Positions 16,887 through 25,766 of a DNA stretch of 64,000 nt are shown here, piece after piece. The notes below the pieces were generated by a model that ran no database searches, was not told the DNA's origin, and worked only from the letters and a program-made list of their open reading frames with translations. The position numbers and the translations under genes were made by a program. Within the stretch, counting starts at the first letter, position 1. Each line of letters starts with the position of its first letter. This DNA is from DASZWJ01 sp963813895 (lineage in GTDB: Bacteria > Pseudomonadota > Gammaproteobacteria > JAURND01): NCBI GenBank assembly GCA_963813895.1, contig CAWFAS010000002.1:310001-374000 (forward strand). Direction: 5' to 3'.

Positions 16887-17624
16887 ATGCTACATTATCT
16901 AAAACCCAATTGGCCTGCTCCTAATCATGTTAAAGCCTTTACTAGCCTGCGTTTTGGTGGACACAGCCAAGGGACTTATGCAAGTTTCAATTTAGGTAAG
17001 GGCACTGATGATCTCGAGTCAGTTCTCAAGAATCGCCAACTATTGGCGGAAGAGCTAGGGTTACCACGAGAACCTTTATGGCTAAATCAGGTACATGGCA
17101 TAAATCTCATTGAGGCAGATACCACCACCATGAAAGGTCATGAAGCCGATGGTTCTTTTACCAGCAAACCAGGTGTAGTGTGCACCGTCCTTACTGCAGA
17201 CTGCCTTCCCCTATTATTCTGTAACGATCAAGGCACCCAGGTAGCTGCGGTGCATGCAGGGTGGCGCGGATTGGCTCGCGGTATTATTGAAAGCACACTA
17301 CAATGCTTGCAAGCGCCTCCCGATCAATGGATGGTTTGGCTGGGGCCGGCTATTGGACCTACAGCATTTGAAGTGGGTCATGAGGTCCGCGAACAATTTT
17401 TACAGCAGTATCCTGACAGTGATGTGGCATTTGTGGCGCACGCCCCTGGTAAATGGCTCGCTGACCTGTTTATGCTAGCGAGACAATGCCTAAAAAAATG
17501 TGGTGTAACCCGTATTTATGGCGGAGAGTTTTGCACTTATTCGGACGCATCTCGCTTTTACTCTTATCGCCGAGATCAAGGTAAGTCTGGCACAATGGCG
17601 AGCCTGATCTGGTTAGATAAATAA
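16887..17624 (+). CDS. pgeF: Peptidoglycan editing factor PgeF / YfiH, laccase-domain protein
   Basis: A 245-residue DUF152/YfiH protein, annotated as polyphenol oxidase, as purine nucleoside phosphorylase or, in E. coli, as PgeF, which corrects misplaced serine in peptidoglycan precursors. Key signatures are WLNQVHG, TADCLPLLF with the metal-binding Cys, AVHAGWRGLARGI with the active-site His, and CTYSDASRFYSYRRD near the C-terminus. Start ATG 16887 follows AAGAGG. It commonly sits directly downstream of rluD, as here, with a repeat element now between the two genes. Confidence 0.92.
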   Translation: MLHYLKPNWPAPNHVKAFTSLRFGGHSQGTYASFNLGKGTDDLESVLKNRQLLAEELGLPREPLWLNQVHGINLIEADTTTMKGHEADGSFTSKPGVVCTVLTADCLPLLFCNDQGTQVAAVHAGWRGLARGIIESTLQCLQAPPDQWMVWLGPAIGPTAFEVGHEVREQFLQQYPDSDVAFVAHAPGKWLADLFMLARQCLKKCGVTRIYGGEFCTYSDASRFYSYRRDQGKSGTMASLIWLDK

Positions 17625-17896
17625 CTCAAGCAAGTCAGCAAGGCTATGTCGTCACAGCTCGCTCCACTACACATCCCGCCCCCGGATCAAGTCCGGAGCG
17701 AGACGACGTAACAGACAATGATTGACGATAGGCCTTAGTGATTTACACTAATTTTATCTATACAATACTTGGCTACAAGTATATATATATTACACACGCT
17801 TCTCAAAGTGAGTGTGCTTGTACCGGAACAATTCCCACCGTTTTATCCTTGTCAAAACCCGCAAGGAGTGAATTTAATCTCAGAGGAAAATATATA

Positions 17897-19333
17897 ATGA
17901 GAGCAAGTAGATGGTTAGTAATAATTTTATTGACTCTAACTGGGAGCCTAGTCTCTTTATCCGGCTATAGTGTACCCTCACAGCCGGACAGTAAATCAAT
18001 TCATAATGTCGCCAGTATGCTGGAAAAAATAATGCCTGCTATCGTCAATATCACGGTAGTAGGAGAAATGCACGTTTACCCTCCATCAGGAAACGCACCT
18101 GGCAATCAAGACTCGCCTCAGGAGCAAGAGCAGCAGCAACAGCAATCTCCTTCTGATCAAGGATCTCGTGCTCAACAACCTCAGCAGCCAAGTGTTCACC
18201 GCTTTGAAGAGATGGGCTCAGGCGTAATTGTTAATTCCGCTAAAGGATACATCGTTACTAACGCGCATGTGGTTGCAAACGCTCGGGTAATCACTGTCAC
18301 ATTAAAAGACGGCCGTCGTTTCAAAGCCAAGCTGATCGGCGCTGATGGCCCTTCTGATATTGCGGTATTGCAAATAAATGCCAAGGGTCTAACTCCCATT
18401 GCTTTTGGCAATTCTGACAACCTAAAAGTTGGTGATTTCGTTGCAGCAATTGGTAATCCATTTGGTTTGCAACAAACAGTCACCTCTGGCGTCATCAGTG
18501 CCTTAAATCGCAATAGTCTAGGTATAGAAGGCTATGAAAATTTCATTCAGACTGATGCTTCTATTAATCCCGGCAACTCAGGCGGTGCTCTGGTCGACCT
18601 TGATGGGCTATTAATTGGCGTCAACACGGCATTAATTGGACCTGTCAGCGCTAACGTCGGCATCGGTCTCGCTATTCCCAGTAATATGGTTCACGATGTG
18701 GCTTCCCAACTTATTGAATTTGGTAAAGTGGAGCGTGGAGTTTTAGGGGTCATGGTACAGGACTTAACTCCTGCTCTGGCGGATGCATTCGGTATTACTG
18801 GTAGATTAGGAGCTTTGGTCACCAATGTGATTCCGGGTTCTCCAGCTGATAAAGCTGGGTTACGACCACAAGATGTTATTCAGCGACTAAATAACACGGA
18901 TGTTCAGAGCGGGGCGCAGGTTAGGAATATTGTCGGTTTTCTGCCTATTAATACCAAAGTAGTTATAGTGGTTCGGCGTAAAGACCAAACTCTCACACTA
19001 ACGACCAACATTATCGACCCTAAAACCCTTAAAATGGCAACTGCACCTCCAGGATTAGCCTCGTTATTGGATGGGTTACGATTAACAACTTATGATCAGT
19101 TAGTGCCAGATTTCGGCCCCATTAAAGGTGTCGGTGTAATCGATGTAAGTGAAACTAGCGATGCCTGGATCAGTGGTTTGCGTCCAGGAGATGTCATACT
19201 AGATGCCAATGGTCAACCAGTACATAACATAGACCAACTACTGCAAACAGTTAAAAATAATACACAGCGATTACTGTTAAAAGTAGGGAGAGACCAGGGT
19301 ATTATTTACCTGGTAATTAATAATTACGGCTAA
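17897..19333 (+). CDS. degP: Periplasmic serine protease of the DegP/HtrA family
   Basis: A 478-residue Do-family protease that degrades or refolds damaged envelope proteins. A signal peptide spans about residues 1-24. The trypsin-like domain has the triad His124 (TNAHVV), Asp154 (SDIAVLQI) and Ser228 (GNSGGALVD). Two PDZ domains follow, at about 265-355 and 385-470. Between signal peptide and protease domain lies a Gln/Ser/Pro-rich linker (residues ~65-100), longer than usual and equivalent to the LA-loop region. ATG 17897 with GAGG upstream is the start. The frame is open to 17738, but that part has no ribosome site and would precede the signal peptide. DegP versus DegQ cannot be settled here. 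Confidence 0.93.
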   Translation: MRASRWLVIILLTLTGSLVSLSGYSVPSQPDSKSIHNVASMLEKIMPAIVNITVVGEMHVYPPSGNAPGNQDSPQEQEQQQQQSPSDQGSRAQQPQQPSVHRFEEMGSGVIVNSAKGYIVTNAHVVANARVITVTLKDGRRFKAKLIGADGPSDIAVLQINAKGLTPIAFGNSDNLKVGDFVAAIGNPFGLQQTVTSGVISALNRNSLGIEGYENFIQTDASINPGNSGGALVDLDGLLIGVNTALIGPVSANVGIGLAIPSNMVHDVASQLIEFGKVERGVLGVMVQDLTPALADAFGITGRLGALVTNVIPGSPADKAGLRPQDVIQRLNNTDVQSGAQVRNIVGFLPINTKVVIVVRRKDQTLTLTTNIIDPKTLKMATAPPGLASLLDGLRLTTYDQLVPDFGPIKGVGVIDVSETSDAWISGLRPGDVILDANGQPVHNIDQLLQTVKNNTQRLLLKVGRDQGIIYLVINNYG

Positions 19334-19344
19334 ATAAAATGAAC

Positions 19345-19391
19345 GCTGTCTTTCTGAATGTGCTGACTGGCAGCACGTTCAGAAAGACAGC
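19345..19391. terminator. Strong stem-loop after degP
   Basis: A 21-bp stem (GCTGTCTTTCTGAATGTGCTG against its complement, with one G-U pair) closes a short loop 11 bp after the degP stop and ends 12 bp before the next start. No T-run follows, so it may act as an attenuator or mRNA stabiliser rather than a classic terminator. Confidence 0.6.
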
Positions 19392-19402
19392 TGGAGAAAC
19401 TG

Positions 19403-19951
19403 ATGGTAGTTGATATTGAACCTCAAGCAAAACCCACTAAATTACCCTGGGTAGCAGTTGTTGGATTGGTAGTATGCAGCCCCTTAATTTTTTTTACCAG
19501 TTCACTTGTTGCTGCAATACCCGCGGCTTTGATAGCATCTTACCTAGTGCCAATTTTACCGCGGACCTACAGCCAGCAGCATCCCGACATAATTCCTCTA
19601 CTGATAATACTCTTGAGCGGCATATCAGTCGCTTTAGTATTTTGTCTATGGAATTTACGCTTGTTTTCTCGTGCGGCAAAAATCCCGCTTAGATCGATAC
19701 TGCTTTATATGCTAATTCTAGCAGGCACGCTGTATTGGCATGTTAAATTTTTCGCTGGCGCCTTTCATTATATAGGGCCAACTAATGCCTGGATAATTTT
19801 GGCTTTAAATCTTCTACTATTTATCTTAAGTACGGGAATGCTGATCGAGGGGTTAAGTAAACCTCGATTTGCGGTTAATTTGGGGTTTAATTTTCTTTTA
19901 TTTATTTGGCTTTTTTATTGTGCTTTCCCTTGGTATTTTGGAACTATGTAG
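19403..19951 (+). CDS. Uncharacterised inner-membrane protein
   Basis: I do not recognise this 182-residue protein. It has about five hydrophobic helices (approximately residues 18-48, 62-82, 97-115, 122-145 and 155-178) separated by very short loops, with a basic stretch SRAAKIPLRS between helices 2 and 3. The ATG at 19403 follows CTGGAG. It lies 12 bp downstream of the stem-loop after degP, so the two may be co-transcribed with attenuation. A hairpin at 20037-20057 lies beyond the stop. No catalytic motif is visible. Confidence 0.6.
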   Translation: MVVDIEPQAKPTKLPWVAVVGLVVCSPLIFFTSSLVAAIPAALIASYLVPILPRTYSQQHPDIIPLLIILLSGISVALVFCLWNLRLFSRAAKIPLRSILLYMLILAGTLYWHVKFFAGAFHYIGPTNAWIILALNLLLFILSTGMLIEGLSKPRFAVNLGFNFLLFIWLFYCAFPWYFGTM

Positions 19952-20036
19952 AGGCTGGAAAATTTTGGAGGAGGAATTGTGCTACTGGACGGGGGGATCC
20001 TTCACTGCCGCTCAGGATGACAGCACAGTCAGGATG

Positions 20037-20057
20037 GCTGCTCTTTAGAAGAGCAGC
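20037..20057. terminator. Hairpin between convergent genes
   Basis: A perfect 9-bp stem GCTGCTCTT/AAGAGCAGC with a TAG loop, followed on the plus strand by TCTTTC. It lies between the small membrane protein and murA, which converge, and could end transcription from either side. The preceding GGATCCTTCACTGCCGCTCAGGATGAC segment resembles repeat family E. Confidence 0.5.
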
Positions 20058-20085
20058 TCTTTCAGGCTATTGAGAGAATAATTTC

Positions 20086-21351
20086 TTATGAGCCCTTTAT
20101 TCTGCGTATTTTTGCCCCTAAACGGGTCAGCTTATTTTCAATTCGTTCATAACCACGATCAATATGGTAAATTCTATCTACCATGGATTCACCTTTAGCT
20201 GCCAAAGCAGCTAACACCAAGCCAGCAGAAGCCCTAAGATCAGTAGCCATTACCGGTGCTCCGGTTAATGAAACTCTTCCGTTACAAATAGCTACGTTAC
20301 CTTCCAAACGAATATCGGCACCCATGCGTTGCAACTCATAGACATGCATAAAACGATTTTCAAAAATAGTTTCTGTTATCGTTGAACCGCCTTCAGCTAT
20401 AGTATTCATAGCCATAAGCTGGGCTTGCATATCCGTGGCAATTGCGGGATAGGGAGCAGTGACTACATTTATGGCTTTTGGACGCCTACCCTGCATATCC
20501 AGCCTAACCCAACCTTCACCATCAGTAATTACCGCCCCTGCCTCTTCTAATTTGAGTAGTACAGAATGCAAAATTTCCGCATTAATCCCTATAAGTTTAA
20601 CATTACCACGCGTAATAGCAGCGGCGACTAAATAAGTTCCTGCCTCAATTCGGTCTGGCAAAATACTATATTCACCACCTTTCAAGTTAGCAACGCCTTC
20701 TATTTCTATGGTATCTGTGCCAGCCCCTTGGATGCGCGCACCTATGGAATTGAGAAAATTTGCCAGATCCGTTATTTCAGGTTCTCGTGCTGCATTTTTG
20801 ATTAGGGTTTTGCCATCGGCTAACACAGCCGCCATCATTAAATTCTCGGTTCCCGTGACTGTGACCTTATCTAGCAATAGCACAGCACCTTTTAATCTTC
20901 CTTTGACACGGGCATGAATATAACCTTGATCAATATAAATATCGGCGCCCATCGCCTGCAGACCTTTTAAATGCACATCCACTGGCCGTGAACCAATGGC
21001 GCATCCACCCGGAAGAGAAACAACCGCCTCACCGTATCTAGCTAACAGAGGTCCAAGCACTAAGATGGAAGCACGCATGGTTTTAACTAATTCATAAGGA
21101 GCTAGAAATTCTTTTACAGGGGAAGGATAAACCATTATCTGCCCTTTCTCATTACGCTCCAATTGGGATCCGAGTTTGCGCAATAAGCTTAAGGTGGTGG
21201 TAATATCTTTTAAATGAGGAACATTATTCAGTATGGTAGGTTCAGTAATTAACAAGGTAGCGAATAGAATGGGCAATGCAGCATTTTTTGCACCTGATAT
21301 GACTACATCTCCTTGCATGGGGATGCCACCGGTAATTAATAATTTTTCCAT
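20086..21351 (-). CDS. murA: UDP-N-acetylglucosamine 1-carboxyvinyltransferase MurA
   Basis: First committed step of peptidoglycan synthesis: transfer of enolpyruvate from PEP to UDP-GlcNAc in the cytoplasm. It has 421 residues, the standard length. Lys22-Asn23 in SGAKNAALP and catalytic Cys117 in SLPGGCAIGSRPVDVH are present, so fosfomycin sensitivity is expected at this residue. The start ATG at 21351 lies 30 bp after mlaB, at the end of the mla operon. In E. coli an ibaG/bolA gene sits between mlaB and murA; it is absent here. Confidence 0.97.
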   Translation of the reverse strand: MEKLLITGGIPMQGDVVISGAKNAALPILFATLLITEPTILNNVPHLKDITTTLSLLRKLGSQLERNEKGQIMVYPSPVKEFLAPYELVKTMRASILVLGPLLARYGEAVVSLPGGCAIGSRPVDVHLKGLQAMGADIYIDQGYIHARVKGRLKGAVLLLDKVTVTGTENLMMAAVLADGKTLIKNAAREPEITDLANFLNSIGARIQGAGTDTIEIEGVANLKGGEYSILPDRIEAGTYLVAAAITRGNVKLIGINAEILHSVLLKLEEAGAVITDGEGWVRLDMQGRRPKAINVVTAPYPAIATDMQAQLMAMNTIAEGGSTITETIFENRFMHVYELQRMGADIRLEGNVAICNGRVSLTGAPVMATDLRASAGLVLAALAAKGESMVDRIYHIDRGYERIENKLTRLGAKIRRIKGS

Positions 21352-21381
21352 AGCTGCTCCAAAAATAAGCGAGAATCATTT

Positions 21382-21717
21382 TTAATCATTGATCAAAGGT
21401 TGTAGTGATAAGATTTTATCTAACCGACTTAAACGGGCAATATCCATTAACTGCGGGGGTATATTAATAAAACTGGCAGACTTACCGAGGCTATGTGCAT
21501 ATCTGGCCCATGCCGTTAATAAAGCCAAGGCCGCACTATCACTGCGGGTAACCTCTTTAAAATCAAACAAGGGTTCCGTGACATTTTTCAGTAACTGGAT
21601 TCCCTGGTCACGTAAAGTCGGAACCGTAGCGAAGCTCAAAACACCGCTCACCTGGATACGGGTGCCATTTTGACTGATTTTAATTTCGGCTGCTGTCATA
21701 CTAATCTCATATAACAA
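21382..21717 (-). CDS. mlaB: STAS-domain protein MlaB
   Basis: A 111-residue STAS-domain protein, the cytoplasmic regulatory subunit that stabilises the MlaF ATPase in the MlaFEDB lipid transporter. The STAS core is visible as GVLSFATVPTLRDQG, LFDFKEVTRSDSAALALLTAWARYA and a C-terminal LDKILSLQPL. Position after mlaC and 30 bp before murA supports the call. The start could be ATG 21717 or ATG 21702 (MTAAEIKI). Sequence divergence is normal for this subunit. Confidence 0.85.
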   Translation of the reverse strand: MLYEISMTAAEIKISQNGTRIQVSGVLSFATVPTLRDQGIQLLKNVTEPLFDFKEVTRSDSAALALLTAWARYAHSLGKSASFINIPPQLMDIARLSRLDKILSLQPLIND

Positions 21718-21728
21718 TTCTGGATAAG

Positions 21729-22331
21729 CTATTGTAAACTCGCATTACGCGATTTCAGACGATCTATTAACCCACTCATTCCCTGAGTACGCAATATATC
21801 TGCGAATTGTGAACGGTAGTTGTCTACCAAGCTAACTCCCTCAACACTAAAATCGTAAACTTTCCATTGGCCATTAGAAAGTGCTAAGCGATAGGAGACA
21901 GATATATTTTGACCGCTGTTCTGGACAATCGCACTGTTTACCTGCACCCGATTACCATTTACTCCGCCACGGATAGGATAAAATTGTACTTTTTGATTGG
22001 AGTAAGAAGACAGCGCCGTAGAATAAGTTCTGGTGACAAAGTAAGTAAATTGATTTTTAAATTGAGACCGTTGTTCAGGAGTTGCCTGTGCCCAATAGCG
22101 CCCAATTACCTGCTGCGACATTAAGTCCAGGTCAGCATGGGGTAATAATATAGTACGCACTAATCTGTATAAGGATTGTGAATTGCGGTTGGAAGTTTCT
22201 TTTAGTGCCTCCAACATCTGGTTAGTAGTCGATTGCAGCATATCTACAGGCGAAGTTGCAGCGCCTGCAAATATGCTCCACAGCATAACCCAGGATAATA
22301 GAACCACCTTTATTGAATTTTTTGCCTTCAT
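21729..22331 (-). CDS. mlaC: Periplasmic phospholipid-binding protein MlaC
   Basis: A 200-residue MlaC/Ttg2D protein with an N-terminal signal peptide (about residues 1-24, ending FAGAATS). It shuttles phospholipids between the outer-membrane MlaA complex and the inner-membrane MlaFEDB complex. Family blocks seen are LILPHADLDLMSQQVIGRYW-type and WKVYDFSVEGVSLVDNYRSQF, the latter forming the lipid pocket. It lies 21 bp after mlaD. No mlaA gene is present in the window. Confidence 0.93.
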   Translation of the reverse strand: MKAKNSIKVVLLSWVMLWSIFAGAATSPVDMLQSTTNQMLEALKETSNRNSQSLYRLVRTILLPHADLDLMSQQVIGRYWAQATPEQRSQFKNQFTYFVTRTYSTALSSYSNQKVQFYPIRGGVNGNRVQVNSAIVQNSGQNISVSYRLALSNGQWKVYDFSVEGVSLVDNYRSQFADILRTQGMSGLIDRLKSRNASLQ

Positions 22332-22352
22332 TTTGAGATCTCCATAAAATAT

Positions 22353-22850
22353 TTAATGGGCTACTGCGTTTTCCTTATCCGTGTCTTTATCTTTGCCTTG
22401 CATATTATAAATAAACTGGCCAATAAGTTTTTCGAGAATAACCGCTGGCTGGGTATTTTCAATAACATCACCTTCTTTGAGAAAAGTATCAGCATATCCG
22501 GGGTTTAAATTAACGTAATTGGCACCTAATAAACCCTGGGTATAAATATTGGCTGAAGTATCAGTGGGTAGATTATCTTTAGTTTTCAGTAAAGATAACG
22601 TTACCTTTGCTCGAAAGCTGGTATGATCCAATTCAATACGTTTCACCTCACCCACCCATACCCCCGCAATCATCACTGGCGCCCGCACTTTTAGGCCCCC
22701 CACATTATCAAACTCAGCTGTAACGGTATAAAAGCTCTGTTTAGTAGTATAGCTCGTCAGACCGCTAACTTTAATGGCCAGGAAAATCAAAGCGATAACT
22801 CCCAGAACCATAAAAAAACCAACCGATGTCTCTATAACTTTTTTTGTCAC
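22353..22850 (-). CDS. mlaD: MCE-domain lipid transport protein MlaD
   Basis: A 165-residue protein with one N-terminal transmembrane helix (about residues 9-29) and one MCE domain (about 39-120, with FDNVGGLKVRAPVMIAGVWVG and YTQGLLGANYVNLNPG). MlaD hexamers form the periplasmic ring of the MlaFEDB complex. Single-MCE form and length are as expected. Its end is tight against mlaC, and its start is one base from the mlaE stop, so the operon is compact. Confidence 0.95.
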   Translation of the reverse strand: MTKKVIETSVGFFMVLGVIALIFLAIKVSGLTSYTTKQSFYTVTAEFDNVGGLKVRAPVMIAGVWVGEVKRIELDHTSFRAKVTLSLLKTKDNLPTDTSANIYTQGLLGANYVNLNPGYADTFLKEGDVIENTQPAVILEKLIGQFIYNMQGKDKDTDKENAVAH

Positions 22851-22851
22851 G

Positions 22852-23637
22852 CTACCACCCTTTTAACATCACGGAAGTGAGAATAAAATCCAGCGCCAAT
22901 ACCGCAAGTGAAGAATAAACGACTGTTTTGGTCGTTGCTCGACTAATACCCGCGGCATTCGGTACAGTATAATAGCCTTGATATACAGCAATCCAGGTCA
23001 TTACAAAACCGAACACAAGGCTCTTTATCAATCCGTTGACAACATCTAGTCTAAAGGTAACCGCAGCCTGCATATTGCTCCAGAAAGAACCTGCATCTAC
23101 CCCTAACCATTTAACCCCTACTAAATAGCCACCAAAGATGGCAACCATATCAAAAATCATGGTCAAGACGGGCATAGAAATAAAACCAGCCCATAAACGC
23201 GGTGAGATAATCCGCCACAAGGGATCCACCGCCATCATTTCCATACTATCCAGTTGGTCAGTAGCCCGCATCAATCCAATTTCCGCTGTTAATGCGGTTC
23301 CTGCACGTCCTGCAAATAATAAAGCCGTAATGACAGGACCTAGTTCGCGGGTAACACTTAACGCTAACAATTGTCCTAATTCCTGAGCGGCTCCGAATCG
23401 CTGTAAGGTATTAAAACCCTGCAGGGAGACTACCATCCCAATAAATAAACCGGATAACATCACAATGACTAGTGATAACACACCTACAAAATATATTTCC
23501 GCTCGCAACAAGTCAAAACTTTGCGCGAAACGTGGGCGTCTTATCAGTGTGCGACATAAAAATAAACCCGACAACCCTAAACGCTGACATACAATTAAAC
23601 CAAAACGTCCTAAGGATTGCACTTGATCTAGCAACAT
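22852..23637 (-). CDS. mlaE: ABC-type lipid transport permease MlaE
   Basis: A 261-residue inner-membrane permease of the MlaE/YrbE family with five to six hydrophobic helices. Signatures are GMVVSLQGFNTLQRFGA, the ELGPVITALLFAGRAGTALTAE segment that couples to the ATPase, and the VDPLWRIISPRLWAG block. The gene overlaps the mlaF end by 10 bp, indicating translational coupling. Confidence 0.95.
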   Translation of the reverse strand: MLLDQVQSLGRFGLIVCQRLGLSGLFLCRTLIRRPRFAQSFDLLRAEIYFVGVLSLVIVMLSGLFIGMVVSLQGFNTLQRFGAAQELGQLLALSVTRELGPVITALLFAGRAGTALTAEIGLMRATDQLDSMEMMAVDPLWRIISPRLWAGFISMPVLTMIFDMVAIFGGYLVGVKWLGVDAGSFWSNMQAAVTFRLDVVNGLIKSLVFGFVMTWIAVYQGYYTVPNAAGISRATTKTVVYSSLAVLALDFILTSVMLKGW

Positions 23638-24443
23638 GACAAATCCTCCGCCAAGGCAACTGCTGGATAATTGAAAGGCACCGCCCCATCTGGCAGACCG
23701 TGAATAAACTGCTCTATCACGGGCGATTTATCAGCAAATAGCTTTTCCGGTTCACCTTCACCAATAATCCTGCCATCGGAAAGAATATAGACATAATCAG
23801 CGATACTGGCAGTCTCAACCACATCATGGGAAACAATGACGGAAGTTAAACCCAGTGCATCATTAAGTTTTTTAATTAATTGTACCAATACCCCCATGGT
23901 TATGGGATCCTGGCCGGTAAAGGGTTCATCGTATAACATAAGCTGAGGATCTAACATCAAAGCCCGAGCCATAGCAACGCGGCGCGCCATACCCCCCGAC
24001 AATTCGCTGGCCATTAAGTTCCATGCGCCACGCAAACCCACTGCCTCCAGTTTCATCAGCACCAGATCGCGCAGCATATCTTCAGGAAAGTGGGTATGTT
24101 CTCTTAAGGGAAAGGCTACATTCTCGAATACATTTAAATTGGTAAATAAGGCGCCACTTTGAAATAACATCCCCATCCTGCGACGGGCAATATATAATCT
24201 GCGCCGACTTAAATTGTTAATCTCTACCCCATCGACCATTATTTTTCCAGCTTTTGGCGGCAGTTGCCCACTCATCAACCGCAGCAGGGTCGTCTTCCCA
24301 GTGCCACTAGGTCCCATAATTGCTGTTATCTTGCCACGCTGAATATCTAAGTTTATATCTTGGAAAATAGGCCTGTTTCCCCGCATAAAGCACATATTAC
24401 GTACAATAACTAACGGATCTATATCTCGGTTTGTAGAAATCAT
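23628..24443 (-). CDS. mlaF: Lipid transport ATPase MlaF
   Basis: A 271-residue ABC ATPase that powers the MlaFEDB lipid pump. Walker A is GPSGTGKT (residues 44-51), the ABC signature is SELSGGMARRVAMARAL, and Walker B is LMLYDEPF, followed by a switch His in IVSHD. It heads the operon mlaF-E-D-C-B-murA. It is divergent from kdsD across a 327-bp gap, as in the E. coli yrb locus. Confidence 0.95.
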   Translation of the reverse strand: MISTNRDIDPLVIVRNMCFMRGNRPIFQDINLDIQRGKITAIMGPSGTGKTTLLRLMSGQLPPKAGKIMVDGVEINNLSRRRLYIARRRMGMLFQSGALFTNLNVFENVAFPLREHTHFPEDMLRDLVLMKLEAVGLRGAWNLMASELSGGMARRVAMARALMLDPQLMLYDEPFTGQDPITMGVLVQLIKKLNDALGLTSVIVSHDVVETASIADYVYILSDGRIIGEGEPEKLFADKSPVIEQFIHGLPDGAVPFNYPAVALAEDLSCC

Positions 24444-24770
24444 GATGGATTCTAATTATAAATAACTGAAATTAAATATGGGAAGACATGAAGGAAGGAA
24501 TACGTTGCCATAACAATCATCGCACAATTTATTTTTAGCTTTGGAAGGTTGCCGCTGCCAATGAATGGGCTGCTATAGCTGTCACCTGAGGCAGCGTTAA
24601 GGCGCCGCTGGGTTTAGATCCTTCATAAGGTTCAGGAAGTCAGCTCACATGAATGGGGTCATCACCTAAAATGGCGCCCTCATTCTTAATCTAAACTGAT
24701 GTGAGTATAGCTGGAAATAGGAGGGTTGTATAGTCTATAATACGGCACTTAAAACAAAAAACGCAAAACA
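24444..24770. promoter_or_regulatory. Divergent regulatory gap with a pseudoknot-like arrangement
   Basis: No ORF. A TATAAT at 24736-24741 could be the -10 box for kdsD, but no good -35 box is visible. Two pairs of complementary segments interleave: GTTTAGAT (24612-24619) with ATCTAAAC (24689-24696), and CTCACAT (24644-24650) with ATGTGAG (24699-24705), the order expected for a pseudoknot. GGCGCC occurs at 24601 and 24673. It could be a structured leader or a mobile-element relic. Confidence 0.35.
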
Positions 24771-25748
24771 ATGAACCCTGAAAAATTCTATCAATCTGCC
24801 TTAGCTGTTATCGATATAGAAGCCCGCGCGATCAATAGTCTTAAGGAGAGAATTGATACACAGTTTGCAACCGCTTGTGAGTATCTCCTCGACTGTAATG
24901 GACGCATTATTGTAACCGGTATGGGTAAATCTGGCCATATCGCTCGCAAAATTGCCGCTACCTTTGCCAGCACTGGCAGTCCCTCTTTTTTTATACATGC
25001 GGCGGAAGCCAATCACGGCGATTTAGGTATGATTGCTCGCAATGACGTGGTGCTGGCACTCTCCAATTCTGGAGAAACAGCCGAGATCATCAGTATGTTG
25101 CCGTTGATTAAGCGTTTAAACATGCCCTTGATCTGCTTAAGTGGTAAAGCCAATTCTACCTTGGCGAAGGCAGCCACCGTGTATATCAATACCAGTATTC
25201 CAGAGGAAGCTTGCCCACTGGGTTTAGCCCCTACTTCCAGCACTACTGCTGCATTGGTGATGGGAGATGCGCTGGCAATCACCCTATTAAAAGCCAAAGG
25301 ATTTACTGCGCAAGATTTTGCGCTATACCACCCAGGCGGCCAGATAGGCAGGCGCTTGTTATTACGCATTACTGATGTCATGCGTACCGGTAATTTTATT
25401 CCTAAAATCCATGAAGACGCTGCTTTGAATGATGCTTTAATTGAAATGACGCAAAAAAGTTTAGGAATGACAACTATTGTCGACCATGAAAATCGCCTGC
25501 AGGGGATTTACACCGATGGTGATTTGCGCCGCACTTTAAACCACGGGCTTGATGTACATGCCACAAAAATCAAAGAGGTCATGACCACGAGCTGTAAATC
25601 CATACCCATGAATAAATTGGCAGCTGAGGCATTACATATTATGGAAACTTTTAAAATAACGGCACTTACCGTTATTGATGAGGACAATAAAGTGATTGGC
25701 TTAGTACATATGCATGATTTACTGAGCGCTGGCTTGGGGCTGGCTTAA
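24771..25748 (+). CDS. kdsD: D-arabinose 5-phosphate isomerase KdsD
   Basis: A 325-residue enzyme converting D-ribulose 5-phosphate to D-arabinose 5-phosphate for KDO synthesis in lipopolysaccharide. The SIS domain has TGMGKSGHIARKIAATF (around residues 49-65), SNSGETAEI and the GLAPTSSTTAALVMGDAL block. A CBS pair occupies about 205-325, ending in LVHMHDLLSAGLG. Start ATG 24771 has only a poor ribosome site. It is followed after 18 bp by kdsC. Confidence 0.97.
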   Translation: MNPEKFYQSALAVIDIEARAINSLKERIDTQFATACEYLLDCNGRIIVTGMGKSGHIARKIAATFASTGSPSFFIHAAEANHGDLGMIARNDVVLALSNSGETAEIISMLPLIKRLNMPLICLSGKANSTLAKAATVYINTSIPEEACPLGLAPTSSTTAALVMGDALAITLLKAKGFTAQDFALYHPGGQIGRRLLLRITDVMRTGNFIPKIHEDAALNDALIEMTQKSLGMTTIVDHENRLQGIYTDGDLRRTLNHGLDVHATKIKEVMTTSCKSIPMNKLAAEALHIMETFKITALTVIDEDNKVIGLVHMHDLLSAGLGLA

Positions 25749-25766
25749 CCAAATGTACTTGATACT

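Noticed and set aside
17738..17896. N-terminal extension of DegP
   Set aside because: The extension has no ribosome site and would bury the signal peptide.
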